A stretch of 64,000 nucleotides of DNA, taken from Longimicrobiales bacterium (GTDB lineage: Bacteria; Gemmatimonadota; Gemmatimonadetes; Longimicrobiales; Gaopeijiaceae). Where the stretch lies: NCBI GenBank assembly GCA_028822645.1, contig JAPKDG010000005.1:1-64000 (forward strand). Reading direction: 5' to 3'. The notes below the pieces were generated by a model, which was given only the letters and a program-made list of their open reading frames with translations, ran no database searches and had not been told where the DNA came from. Both the position numbers and the translations under genes were made by a program. This document shows positions 8,559-17,026 of the stretch, piece after piece. Numbering within the stretch: position 1 is the stretch's first letter; the number at the start of each line of letters is the position of its first letter.

Positions 8559-10178
8559 TCAAATGCTGATTGGGTCAGTTGAATTCCTGCGGGACAAGTG
8601 AATCAAAAACAAGGTTCTAGTCACATACAAAGCAGAAATAAAAGATGCCACTATCCCTATGGACAATGTCACCGCGAATCCTTTTACAGGCCCAGTGCCA
8701 AACTGGAATAGAATCAGTGAGGTAATCAAGGTCGTTACATTAGCATCCACAATTGCAGAAAGTGCATTTGCAAAGCCTTCATCGACAGCTGTCCTGGCAG
8801 CTCTTCCAAGTGCCAATTCCTCACGTATCCTTTCAAAAATTAAAACGTTTGCATCGACAGCCATTCCAACTGAGAGAATCATGCCAGCTATACCGGGCAG
8901 GGTTAATGTTGCGTTAAAGGCAGCCAGGCCACCTAGTACTAAAAGCGAATAAAACGTTAACCCGAATACCGCCAAGACTCCAGCCATCCTGTAATAGATT
9001 AGCATCACCAAAATCACGGCTATCATCCCAATTATTCCCGCCCGCATGCCCCCATCTATTGAATCTTGTCCCAAAGAAGGTCCCACAGTACGTTCTTCGA
9101 TGATCCTCAAACGGGCAGGCAACGCACCTGCTCTGAGAACTAGAGCCAGGTCAGCAGCTTCCTCTAGTTGGGCACCAGCCATATCAATCACCCCGCTAGC
9201 TCCAATCCGGTCACGTACACTAGGAGCACTGACTACTTCATCGTCCAGCACAATAGCAATAAAATCACCGATATGCTGAGAGGTAAAGCGTGAGAATTGA
9301 CGTCCGCCGGCACGGCTCAGTTCAAAACTGACCTGTGCTTGATTGAATTGAGGGTCTCGCTGTGCCAATGCATTTTCCAGCATTTCTCCAGTCAAGAAGG
9401 CTTCCCTTTCAGTAGTATAGAGTCGTCTGTAGTTCCTCGCCCCTATACCTACGATTTCTTGTTCCCAGTGCAATGACTGGTCCCTAGGCAAGGCTAGTTG
9501 TACTTCTGGTAATCCAAGAAAATAACTAGCAGTCTCTACGTCTTCTAGGGAAACCAAGTAGGTACCCTCTGTATCCCCAGATGCCAGGAGAGCTGTGAAG
9601 GGCCTTAGATTTAAAGATTGTTCTTCCTCTTCATCTACTACCGGATCAAGTTCTTCGGTGCCTACTGAGTCAGGAACTTGTCCTCCAAAAATTAGACTTT
9701 CGAGTTCATTCTGTGGGGCATCAAAGTTCGTTGCATTGCCCATCTGGCGGAGTGAATCAGCACCTACCGCTAAGACAATCTGTCGATCGATTCTCGATAA
9801 AGAAGATTCCAACCCAGCCGCAGGCACCACAAGCTTAAACTGCAAGAAAGCTGTTTGCTGAATCAGTTCCTTTGCCCTGTCCTGATCATCTATCCCTGGA
9901 AGTTCCACGATGATACGTTCAGACCCAATTTTCTGAATCAGAGGCTCTTCTACCCCAAATTCATCGATTCGGGTACGGAGAATCCTTTCTGCCCTGTCAA
10001 TCATGTCGGACTTCTCCTCGGTAGACATTTGGCCTTGAGGATCGTCAACCTCTAGTACGAGGTGCATGCCTCCTTGGAGATCTAGTCCGAGCTTAATGGA
10101 ATTATTCACTAAATAGAAAACACTGATACCAGCCATTACTATTATAGTAACTACCCGGCCTCGCACAGATTTAAACAT
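8559..10178 (-). CDS. secD: Protein translocase subunit SecD
   Basis: About 539 residues. Key motifs are LGLDLQGGMHLVLEVD near the N-terminus, TVGPSLGQDSI, and the C-terminal membrane domain with GMAVDANVLIFERIREEL. The region around residues 130-260 is longer and more acidic (DPVVDEEEEQS) than in E. coli. The ATG at 10178 is preferred over a TTG at 10190, because AAGGA lies about 11 nt before it and abuts the TTG. secD starts the nine-gene run ending with coaX. I see no yajC upstream, where it often lies. Confidence 0.95.
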   Translation of the reverse strand: MFKSVRGRVVTIIVMAGISVFYLVNNSIKLGLDLQGGMHLVLEVDDPQGQMSTEEKSDMIDRAERILRTRIDEFGVEEPLIQKIGSERIIVELPGIDDQDRAKELIQQTAFLQFKLVVPAAGLESSLSRIDRQIVLAVGADSLRQMGNATNFDAPQNELESLIFGGQVPDSVGTEELDPVVDEEEEQSLNLRPFTALLASGDTEGTYLVSLEDVETASYFLGLPEVQLALPRDQSLHWEQEIVGIGARNYRRLYTTEREAFLTGEMLENALAQRDPQFNQAQVSFELSRAGGRQFSRFTSQHIGDFIAIVLDDEVVSAPSVRDRIGASGVIDMAGAQLEEAADLALVLRAGALPARLRIIEERTVGPSLGQDSIDGGMRAGIIGMIAVILVMLIYYRMAGVLAVFGLTFYSLLVLGGLAAFNATLTLPGIAGMILSVGMAVDANVLIFERIREELALGRAARTAVDEGFANALSAIVDANVTTLITSLILFQFGTGPVKGFAVTLSIGIVASFISALYVTRTLFLIHLSRRNSTDPISI

Positions 10179-10190
10179 CTGAATTATCAA

Positions 10191-10565
10191 TCCTTTATTT
10201 CATAAGGGTTTGGGAGCATGTAACCTGACAGTGGCCCCACTACTCTGTCAATCTGATTAACACCATTCATTTGGTTTGGATGCTTTTGTCCCGAGCTCCA
10301 AATCAAACGGTTCCACCTAGAAGAACAAAGAATACAAGACTTAAGTCAACCTTACTAGTTTAGTTCCTCTAAATCATTAGCAAGTCTCGAATAAGACCTA
10401 TAATTACAATTAAAGATGATCACATACAACAACTTAAATTAATTTTTCAATGCATGAAATATTTACATGTTTACCATTTCACTGGCCAGACCCAATATCC
10501 CTTTTCTGTTCGAGCAAACCACCTATATTGATGAAGTGTGTGGACTAAACTAAAGGAGCAAAGGG
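10191..10565. other. Divergent intergenic region between secD and murB
   Basis: About 375 bp without a convincing gene. The part from about 10380 to 10480 is strongly AT-rich. A small inverted repeat TTTGGA/TCCAAA (10275-10280 and 10297-10302, 16-nt loop) is weak. It must hold the promoters of the long secD operon (minus) and of murB (plus), but no promoter here is good enough to call. No tRNA-like fold was seen. Confidence 0.5.
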
Positions 10566-11504
10566 ATTAAGAGACCTTGGCAAGAATTATGTAAACGACT
10601 CAATTTTTTGAATATTGAAGCCAATAAAAACTTAGCCCCTTTCACCACCTTTGGAATCGGCGGACCGGCAGACCTGCTTTTCCACGCTAAATCATCGGAA
10701 GAATTGGCAAGGATCGTATTGACGGCCAAAGAACTCGAAGTTCCATATTTTCTTATGGGCAAAGGAGCCAACCTTCTTATTGGTGACCGTGGTTTTCGAG
10801 GGTTGATGATAATATGTGAGATAGCTGGCATAGATTTCTTGGATGACAACATAGTGCGCGCTGGGTCCGGCGTCGCAACCTACCCTAACCTAATTACAGC
10901 TACTGTGGAAAAAGGGCTGGGGGGCTTACATCATTTTGCAGGCATACCTAGTACAGTCGGGGGGGCAATGTGGCAGAATTTACATTTCCTTTCACCCGCG
11001 CCTGATCGTTCTCGAACGATATTCATAGCAGAAGTTGTACAGAGTGCTCGCATACTCTCAGAAACAGATGGGATACGGATTGTCGACAAAAGCTATTTTA
11101 AATTTGCCTACGACTACAGCATTCTGCATGACCAGAAGGACATAGTCCTATCGGTAGACTTTGTATTAAAACATGGGTCTCCCCAGAAACTGCATCAAAC
11201 AATGAAGGAAAATTTAGATTGGAGGAAATCTCGACATCCCGATCTCATAAAATTTGGAAGCGTAGGATCAATTTTTAAGAAGATCGAAGGTATAGGAGCT
11301 GGGCGACTTATCGATCTATGTGGTCTCAAGGGAAAAATGCACGGCGGCGCTCAAATTTTTGAACGCCACGCTAACATTATCATAAATCGAGGTGCGGCAA
11401 CTGCATCTGATGTTCGAGCACTGATCGATTTGGCTCAAGTCACAGTCGCGAAGGAACAGGGCTACGAACTGGTGCCAGAAATCACTTTTGTTGGAGAATT
11501 CTGA
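10566..11504 (+). CDS. murB: UDP-N-acetylenolpyruvoylglucosamine reductase, probable ATT start
   Basis: About 312 residues. It reduces UDP-GlcNAc-enolpyruvate to UDP-MurNAc in peptidoglycan synthesis. The FAD-binding LAPFTTFGIGGPAD, GKGANLLIGDRGFRG, GIPSTVGGAMWQN, GSVGSIFK (catalytic Ser) and the terminal LVPEITF (catalytic Glu) are present. The Arg of the usual YRxS motif is Asp here (FAYDYS), so this is a divergent form. No ATG or GTG exists in frame between the upstream stop (TAA 10551-10553) and a TTG at 10608. The codon at 10566 is ATT, 7 nt after AAAGGAG (10552-10558), and it restores the usual N-terminal helix (KRPWQELCKRLN). Confidence 0.85.
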   Translation: MKRPWQELCKRLNFLNIEANKNLAPFTTFGIGGPADLLFHAKSSEELARIVLTAKELEVPYFLMGKGANLLIGDRGFRGLMIICEIAGIDFLDDNIVRAGSGVATYPNLITATVEKGLGGLHHFAGIPSTVGGAMWQNLHFLSPAPDRSRTIFIAEVVQSARILSETDGIRIVDKSYFKFAYDYSILHDQKDIVLSVDFVLKHGSPQKLHQTMKENLDWRKSRHPDLIKFGSVGSIFKKIEGIGAGRLIDLCGLKGKMHGGAQIFERHANIIINRGAATASDVRALIDLAQVTVAKEQGYELVPEITFVGEF

Positions 11505-11511
11505 TCGAATT

Positions 11512-12870
11512 TCACACATTATTCAGAAACCGTTTATCCACGCGCGCAATAAGAAACGCGCAGACAATTCCGAGTGCGACCACCATTCCTAGCCATAAAC
11601 CTACAGCATCCATTTCTCCCCAAAAACTCAAATAAATACTTACTGGCAATCCAATAAGCCAGAACCCTACCAGGTTGATAACCATCGGTATCAGCGTGTC
11701 GCCAATACCTCGCAATATGCCAGACGCTACCGCCTGAAGTCCGTCAAAAATCTGAAACAATCCTGCAATCGGAATAAGTTTGATCGCAAAAGAAATCACT
11801 GCGACATCCTGAGTATACAGCCCAGCTAAAAATCTTGGAAAAAAGAAGAAAGTGATTCCAGTAACAGCCATGACTACAGACACATAAAGTAAGCCAGCAC
11901 CCGCAGATTTTTCAGCCAGAGGTCTGTCCCCAGAACCCACTGCCCTCCCCACTAGAACCGTTGTCGCCTGAGCTATCCCAACAGCAATCATAAAAGTTGA
12001 GCTCGCCAAGCTCATAGCGATCTGGTGGCTTGCCATAGCCACCGTGCCGAACAGGCCGGCTATTAATCCTATAACTGCAAAAATTCCATATTCGAGAGTA
12101 GTCTGTATCCCGATCGGGCAACCAATACGTAAAATCTTAAGCATGGCCAGCCTGGAAAACAATCCCATTTCCAAGGTATTGAGGTGGATTTTCAAGCTAG
12201 GCCAGCCACTTTTTAGTATAAACAAAACCATCAGCCACCTGCCAATCGCGGTTGCCCATCCTGCCCCGATAGCACCCATTTCAGGAAACCCAAGGTGGCC
12301 GAACACAAATATCCAATTGAGGAATATATTCGCTGTATTCCCAATAATTACAGCCAAGACAATAGGTAGGAAAAGACCTAGGCATTGCAGACTTTGTCTC
12401 AATATTAAAAAGACATACAGGGGTAATATTCCTGCTATCGATGCCAGTGCATAACCCGATGCAAGTGGAATAGTCTCAGCTGGCTGCCTCAACAGAGAGA
12501 ATAAATTCTCGGCAGGAAGAAGTAAGATTCCAGTTATTAATGACAGTGGGAGGGTAATCAACAACCCTCTCTGTATTCCAAGAGATACGTTTCTCTCGTC
12601 ACCTGATCCAACGGCTTGTGATATCACTGTATCTAGAGCAAGTAATGTTCCCGTTCCAAAACTACTCATCAGCATAAAATAAAGATGTCCTAGTGCAACA
12701 GCTGCCAAACCCGTAGCCGACAATCTACCTACCATTATAGCGTCCGCCGTCCCCATCAGGCTGATTCCTAATTGCACTGTAACTATGGGGATTGAATATT
12801 TATAGAGGGAACTCAAATGTAGCTTGCCGGGGATCATTTCATTTAGCAATTTTGATCTATCCTCCCACAT
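11512..12870 (-). CDS. MATE-family multidrug/cation exporter
   Basis: About 452 residues with some 12 hydrophobic segments. MGTADAIMVGRLSATGLAAVALG near the N-terminus and IGIQTTLEYGIFAVIGLIAG at the start of the second half place it in the MATE/NorM family, which exports drugs or metabolites in exchange for Na+ or H+. The open frame extends 33 codons further (to 12969), but that part is not family-like. A TTG at 12849, with GGGAGGA before it, is another possible start. It is convergent with murB, the two stops lying 7 bp apart. The substrate cannot be read from the sequence. Confidence 0.88.
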   Translation of the reverse strand: MWEDRSKLLNEMIPGKLHLSSLYKYSIPIVTVQLGISLMGTADAIMVGRLSATGLAAVALGHLYFMLMSSFGTGTLLALDTVISQAVGSGDERNVSLGIQRGLLITLPLSLITGILLLPAENLFSLLRQPAETIPLASGYALASIAGILPLYVFLILRQSLQCLGLFLPIVLAVIIGNTANIFLNWIFVFGHLGFPEMGAIGAGWATAIGRWLMVLFILKSGWPSLKIHLNTLEMGLFSRLAMLKILRIGCPIGIQTTLEYGIFAVIGLIAGLFGTVAMASHQIAMSLASSTFMIAVGIAQATTVLVGRAVGSGDRPLAEKSAGAGLLYVSVVMAVTGITFFFFPRFLAGLYTQDVAVISFAIKLIPIAGLFQIFDGLQAVASGILRGIGDTLIPMVINLVGFWLIGLPVSIYLSFWGEMDAVGLWLGMVVALGIVCAFLIARVDKRFLNNV

Positions 12871-13069
12871 GCATATTCTAAGAAACGCACCAGCATCAGA
12901 AACCGAGGAACACAAGGATTTCCCAGCAAACAAATCCAAAATTAACCTATCTTTATAAGGTAACAACAAATATGTATGTACCTTTCCTAGTTGCTACCGC
13001 AAATTTTTGGGCTATCATCGAGGTTGGAGATGGAACACTCAGGAAATCATTGGACTATCTTCTCTTTCT

Positions 13070-13098
13070 TTGAAAACAATTATTCGAATTGATACTCT
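13070..13098 (+). promoter_or_regulatory. Sigma-70-type promoter for the M24/M55 peptidase pair
   Basis: TTGAAA (13070-13075), 17-nt spacer, TACTCT (13093-13098). Transcription would start near 13105, leaving a leader of about 20 nt. A GGAG then lies 8 nt before the ATG at 13125. Confidence 0.5.
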
Positions 13099-13124
13099 AT
13101 TAGACCATAAGTGGAGACCTTGAA

Positions 13125-14435
13125 ATGTTTAGAAACATATTATGCTCATTGGCCCTAATCCTCTTGGTGTCTCCTGTGGATGCTCATGCACAAGAAGCTC
13201 GCAAACGTTGGGAACGGATGGCGCAAATTCGACGGGAAAAATTCGATTTGGTGCTCCCAGAAGTCATGAAAGAGAATGAAATAGACATGTGGATTGTAAT
13301 GATGAAAGAAGGTCATTTGGATCCTCTTTATGAAGATCTCGGACGTGGTTACGTCGGTTCCGTTGGGTACTACATCTTTACAGATCAAGGAAACAATCAA
13401 ATCGAACGAGTCGCTCTTGGTATCAGTGGCTATCTGCTAGAAGAAAATGGAGCTTATGACTTGGTCACTAGTGATTTTGATCTCAAAGCATTCGTGCACG
13501 CAAGAAACCCGGATAGGATTGGCATCAATATGTCCCGAGCGATAGGCGGAGCTGACGGCCTATCCCACTCCTCTTACCTTCAACTAATTGAAGAGCTCGG
13601 CTCACCTTATAACGACAGGCTAGTGTCAGCCGAAAAACTGATTTCTGACTTTCGCTCACGCAGAGTTTCTTCTGAATTAGTTGCATTTGGAGAAGCGGGA
13701 GAGATTTCACGAAACATCGCTGAAACAGCTTTTTCCAATGCTGTAATCATTCCCGGAGTAACAACACTCGAAAATGTAGCTTGGTGGATGATGGATCGCC
13801 TGCTAGAAAAGGGTCTAGGCTCATCTTTTGACATGCCTTCTGTTTACATAACTGGGCCTTTGGGAGTAGAAGCCACATCCAATGAACGGATCATCCAGCG
13901 AGGCGATCTACTCATGATCGACTGGGGGGTTGGTTACCTAAATTTCTATACCGATTTGAAACGTATCGCCTATGTATTGAAAGAAGGAGAAACGGCAGTG
14001 CCGCAAGGCTTACAAAATGCCTTTGACCAAGCCAGGGCCGCCAGAGATGTGATCCGGAAGAATATCCGTCCTGGACCCACAGCATCGGAAACTTTCGACC
14101 TCTTAAACAATCAACTCGAGGAAGCTGGATTCGCAGTTATGGATACTTTCAATCAACCCTCTGATGGTGACCGAACTGATGTAATCACAGGGAATCACTC
14201 TGTGGGCAACCTGGGACACGGAGTTGGACCTTCGATAGCTTGGTTTAATCCCGTGCGAATGACCTATGTCTTACACCCTGGCAATTTGCTTTCAATAGAG
14301 CTTTTTGCCTACACTAAGGTTCCAGAATGGTCTGGAGCAAAGGTTAGGATCCCCCTAGAAGATGACGCCGTCATAACAACACGAGGTGTTGAGTGGCTCT
14401 ACCCAATAAACCAGAAAATTTTACTTATTAAGTGA
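13125..14435 (+). CDS. Secreted M24-family metallopeptidase (Xaa-Pro aminopeptidase-like)
   Basis: 436 residues with a signal peptide (hydrophobic residues 4-18, cleavage near AHA-QE), so exported to the periplasm or beyond. The C-terminal pita-bread domain keeps the M24 metal ligands: MIDWGVGYLNFYTDLKR (two Asp), GHGVGP (His), LSIELFAY (Glu) and a late Glu in PLEDDAV. The N-terminal creatinase-like domain is present but diverged. M24 enzymes remove N-terminal residues, often before proline, but the substrate here is unknown. The gene is followed after 7 nt by an M55 peptidase, suggesting joint peptide use. Confidence 0.82.
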   Translation: MFRNILCSLALILLVSPVDAHAQEARKRWERMAQIRREKFDLVLPEVMKENEIDMWIVMMKEGHLDPLYEDLGRGYVGSVGYYIFTDQGNNQIERVALGISGYLLEENGAYDLVTSDFDLKAFVHARNPDRIGINMSRAIGGADGLSHSSYLQLIEELGSPYNDRLVSAEKLISDFRSRRVSSELVAFGEAGEISRNIAETAFSNAVIIPGVTTLENVAWWMMDRLLEKGLGSSFDMPSVYITGPLGVEATSNERIIQRGDLLMIDWGVGYLNFYTDLKRIAYVLKEGETAVPQGLQNAFDQARAARDVIRKNIRPGPTASETFDLLNNQLEEAGFAVMDTFNQPSDGDRTDVITGNHSVGNLGHGVGPSIAWFNPVRMTYVLHPGNLLSIELFAYTKVPEWSGAKVRIPLEDDAVITTRGVEWLYPINQKILLIK

Positions 14436-14442
14436 GGCTTCA

Positions 14443-15369
14443 ATGAAAAATGCAAAAGATGGAATGAATCGAATACAGACTATCCTGAAGATTCTCCTAG
14501 TAGGGATCTGCTTATCTGGAAATGAAGCCAAAAGTCAGCAGGGCCTAAAAATTTATATATCAGCAGATATGGAAGGCGTTGTCGGAGCAGTCACAGGAGA
14601 TCAATTAGGCCCAGAAGGTTTCGAGTACTCCCGATTTAGGACATTCATGACAGCTGAAGTAAACTCAGCAATCAAAGCAGCGAAGAACGCTGGAGCTTCC
14701 GAGATACTAGTGAGCGATTCTCATGGCAATGGAGAAAATCTTTTAATTGAAAACCTTCCTAGTGATATACAATTAGTCCGCTCGTGGCCAAGGCCTCTGG
14801 GCATGATGCAAGGCATCGATGAAACCTTCGACGCAGCTATCTTTATAGGCTATCATTCCAGTACTACCAACACTAGTGGAGTCAGAGCTCACAGTTTTTC
14901 TAGCGCCAATTTGACGGCAGTGATACTGAACGGCATCCCCATGCCTGAAGCAGGGGTCAATGCAGCCATCGCAGGGCACTTTGGTGTCCCAGTCGTGATG
15001 ATATCTGGTGACGATGCAATCGTAAAGGAAGCCCAGGATATCTTGGGTGCCTTAGAAGGAGCGATCGTAAAAGAAGCCTACGGATTCCATTCCGCCAAAA
15101 CCATTATGCCAGAGAAGTCCTACCAGCTCATCGAAGAAAAAGTGTCCGCAGCTCTATCTCGTTTGGAAACATTCGAGCCATACCGATTGAAGCTACCTGT
15201 GACTGTAGAAATTTCCTTCAAAAATTATATGCCAGCTGAGATTCTCAGCTATCTGGATGAGATCGAACGTGTCGATGCACACACTATACGTTTTATAGGA
15301 AAGGATCTTCCGACAGTCTCGAAATTCCTCCAATTTATAAGCCACTATTCGCCTGGTATAAGTCCCTGA
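14443..15369 (+). CDS. Secreted M55-family D-aminopeptidase (DppA-like)
   Basis: 308 residues. A signal peptide covers about residues 1-30, with a hydrophobic core ILKILLVGICLSG. The mature part starts KIYISADMEGVVGAV, the SxDxEG zinc motif of M55, and continues with SDSHGNGENL and IGYHSSTTNTSG (His ligands) and PEAGVNAAIAGHFGVPVVMISGDD. M55 enzymes hydrolyse D-amino-acid peptides such as those released from peptidoglycan. Many DppA proteins are cytoplasmic, whereas this one is exported. It forms an operon with the M24 peptidase. No terminator was seen after it. Confidence 0.88.
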   Translation: MKNAKDGMNRIQTILKILLVGICLSGNEAKSQQGLKIYISADMEGVVGAVTGDQLGPEGFEYSRFRTFMTAEVNSAIKAAKNAGASEILVSDSHGNGENLLIENLPSDIQLVRSWPRPLGMMQGIDETFDAAIFIGYHSSTTNTSGVRAHSFSSANLTAVILNGIPMPEAGVNAAIAGHFGVPVVMISGDDAIVKEAQDILGALEGAIVKEAYGFHSAKTIMPEKSYQLIEEKVSAALSRLETFEPYRLKLPVTVEISFKNYMPAEILSYLDEIERVDAHTIRFIGKDLPTVSKFLQFISHYSPGISP

Positions 15370-15583
15370 GAACAGATGGCAAATAATTAGATCGGCGTTG
15401 GAAACGCTGGTTCAATGTCCTTTAGAACAAAACCCGGGGCCTCTGACAATGTGCATAACCAAGATGGATGAAGATCGGGTTTTAATTGTATAGTCACCAA
15501 TGCTGTTTCAGCCTTATTAAAATACCGCTAAGAGAGTAGGCAAGCTCTGCAACATTTTAATGATATCATCTTATGGGTTGTAG

Positions 15584-15856
15584 CTACATCGTAAGTGCCT
15601 CTGGATCTATGACTCCGGCATCTTCCAAAATCTCTCTAGATCTCTCGACGTACTCTAGTCCAACCAGAAGTCGAGCTGGGTTCACAAACGATAATCCCAC
15701 ATCCATCCCCCCAGCGTCATCGATCAACAAAACCGTAGGCACACCACTCTCATCTAAAAAACCCTGGGCTAACTCCGCTTCATATCTGTAGTGAAAGTAG
15801 GCGAGCACAACAGTGTTCAGTGGATGTCGGTTGGGTTCAGATACAGAATTTTTCAT
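15584..15856 (-). CDS. DUF2007-like small protein
   Basis: 90 residues, no membrane segment. VVLAYFHYRYEAELAQGFLDESGVPTVLLIDDAG resembles the short DUF2007 alpha/beta domain (a swapped beta-alpha-beta fold, often annotated as putative signal-transducing protein). Function is not established. The start overlaps the stop of the upstream amidohydrolase gene by 4 nt (ATGA), so the two are translationally coupled. Family assignment is from pattern memory. Confidence 0.6.
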   Translation of the reverse strand: MKNSVSEPNRHPLNTVVLAYFHYRYEAELAQGFLDESGVPTVLLIDDAGGMDVGLSFVNPARLLVGLEYVERSREILEDAGVIDPEALTM

Positions 15857-16971
15857 TGGGAAAACAGGGTAACATCAATGCCAGGAACTAGCTTCAATGC
15901 ATTCTCGTAGTAGATTTTCCTAAGAACATCATCCGAGAGAGAAAGGCCGTACATCTTCCAAAATGCATGGTAATCACGGTAATAGTCAAAATAGTCATCG
16001 TCCGTTTCAAAAACTCGGAAATAGGTATAAAATTCTTCTTTGTTATAGGAGTCTTTTCCCATCAAGACACGGTCCTGGTATCTAGTCAGCCACTCTGCAG
16101 CAAAGCGTGGCTGCCTACCCAACTCATATATAACTGCTCCCAAACCCACATACATATTAGGCAAACCATCCAGAATCTCTCCTAATCGATCCAGATCGTG
16201 TCCCAGCCAGCCCAAATGCGCTGAAATAAAACTAGTATTAGGATGCCGACGAATGACATTGTATTGTTCTTCCATAACTTCTTCGAATGAAGCTTCTGCA
16301 TCCGGGAATTGACGTCGTTGTGGTCTCAACTTTAATTCTAACCATCGCTCATTAAAACGGTCGAAAGGTTGCCAGAATTCCGCTGGATCTGCGGAATGTA
16401 TAAGCACTGGAATCCCCAATTCACCAGCCCTGTCCCACACAGGAGTCAGTCTTGGATCATCTACTGCAATTCGATTCCCCTGGATATCACGAGCACTGAG
16501 TCCAAGGGTTTTAAAGATTTTCAATCCAGCTGCACCAGCACGAACGTCATCCTCAAGTTGATCAGCGGCGTCTTCGCCCCAACCTTCTTCACCTACTCCT
16601 CGGAAATCCACATTCGCAAAGAAAATGAATCTCCCAGGGTTTTCCGTCGTCATTTTATTTAACCCGGCGGATAAAGTTACTCCGCTACCCCCCGACAAAT
16701 TCACCATTACCGCCATATTCAAATCATCCATTTCCTTAACTAGAGCTTGTATATCTTGTGAAGTCATACTCTCAGCTCTTTGGTGTCCGTGTATATCTAC
16801 AAAAGGAAACCGAGCCGACATCACAGGATTCTCTGGAACAATCAAAGTCGTGCGAGGCTCATATTCTTCAATCGTCATCTCTTGGACCCCCAGCAAACCC
16901 TCGCTTCCTAACAGCAATAACGACATAACCAAGAATTGAGAACCAATAAATCTCATCGCAATTTTCCTCAT
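15853..16971 (-). CDS. Exported amidohydrolase-family (TIM-barrel) enzyme
   Basis: About 372 residues. A signal peptide (MRKIAMRFIGSQFLVMSLLL) leads into a metal-dependent hydrolase barrel: FVDIHGHQ (HxH), GLKIFKTLGLSARD (Lys region), IPVLIHSADP (His), FISAHLGW (His) and MGKDSY (Asp). This is the COG2159 type, related to 2-amino-3-carboxymuconate semialdehyde decarboxylase. The substrate is unknown; hydrolysis or decarboxylation are both possible. The start at 16971 is chosen because GAGGAGG lies about 11 nt upstream, inside the longer open frame that reaches 17001. Confidence 0.8.
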   Translation of the reverse strand: MRKIAMRFIGSQFLVMSLLLLGSEGLLGVQEMTIEEYEPRTTLIVPENPVMSARFPFVDIHGHQRAESMTSQDIQALVKEMDDLNMAVMVNLSGGSGVTLSAGLNKMTTENPGRFIFFANVDFRGVGEEGWGEDAADQLEDDVRAGAAGLKIFKTLGLSARDIQGNRIAVDDPRLTPVWDRAGELGIPVLIHSADPAEFWQPFDRFNERWLELKLRPQRRQFPDAEASFEEVMEEQYNVIRRHPNTSFISAHLGWLGHDLDRLGEILDGLPNMYVGLGAVIYELGRQPRFAAEWLTRYQDRVLMGKDSYNKEEFYTYFRVFETDDDYFDYYRDYHAFWKMYGLSLSDDVLRKIYYENALKLVPGIDVTLFSQ

Positions 16972-17026
16972 CAGTATTTCTGCCTCCTCAAAATCCATCA
17001 AGTAAACAAATAACCTAAATCAATTT

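Noticed and set aside
10191-10565. tRNA or structured RNA in the secD-murB spacer
   Set aside because: No acceptor/T-loop pattern on either strand; the only inverted repeat is 6 bp with a 16-nt loop.
12871-12969. 33-codon N-terminal extension of the MATE frame
   Set aside because: Not hydrophobic in the family pattern and not needed; a later ATG or TTG gives the normal length.
15393-15410. Hairpin GCGTT-GGA-AACGC after the M55 gene
   Set aside because: Only a 5-bp stem and no T-run follows, so I do not call a terminator.
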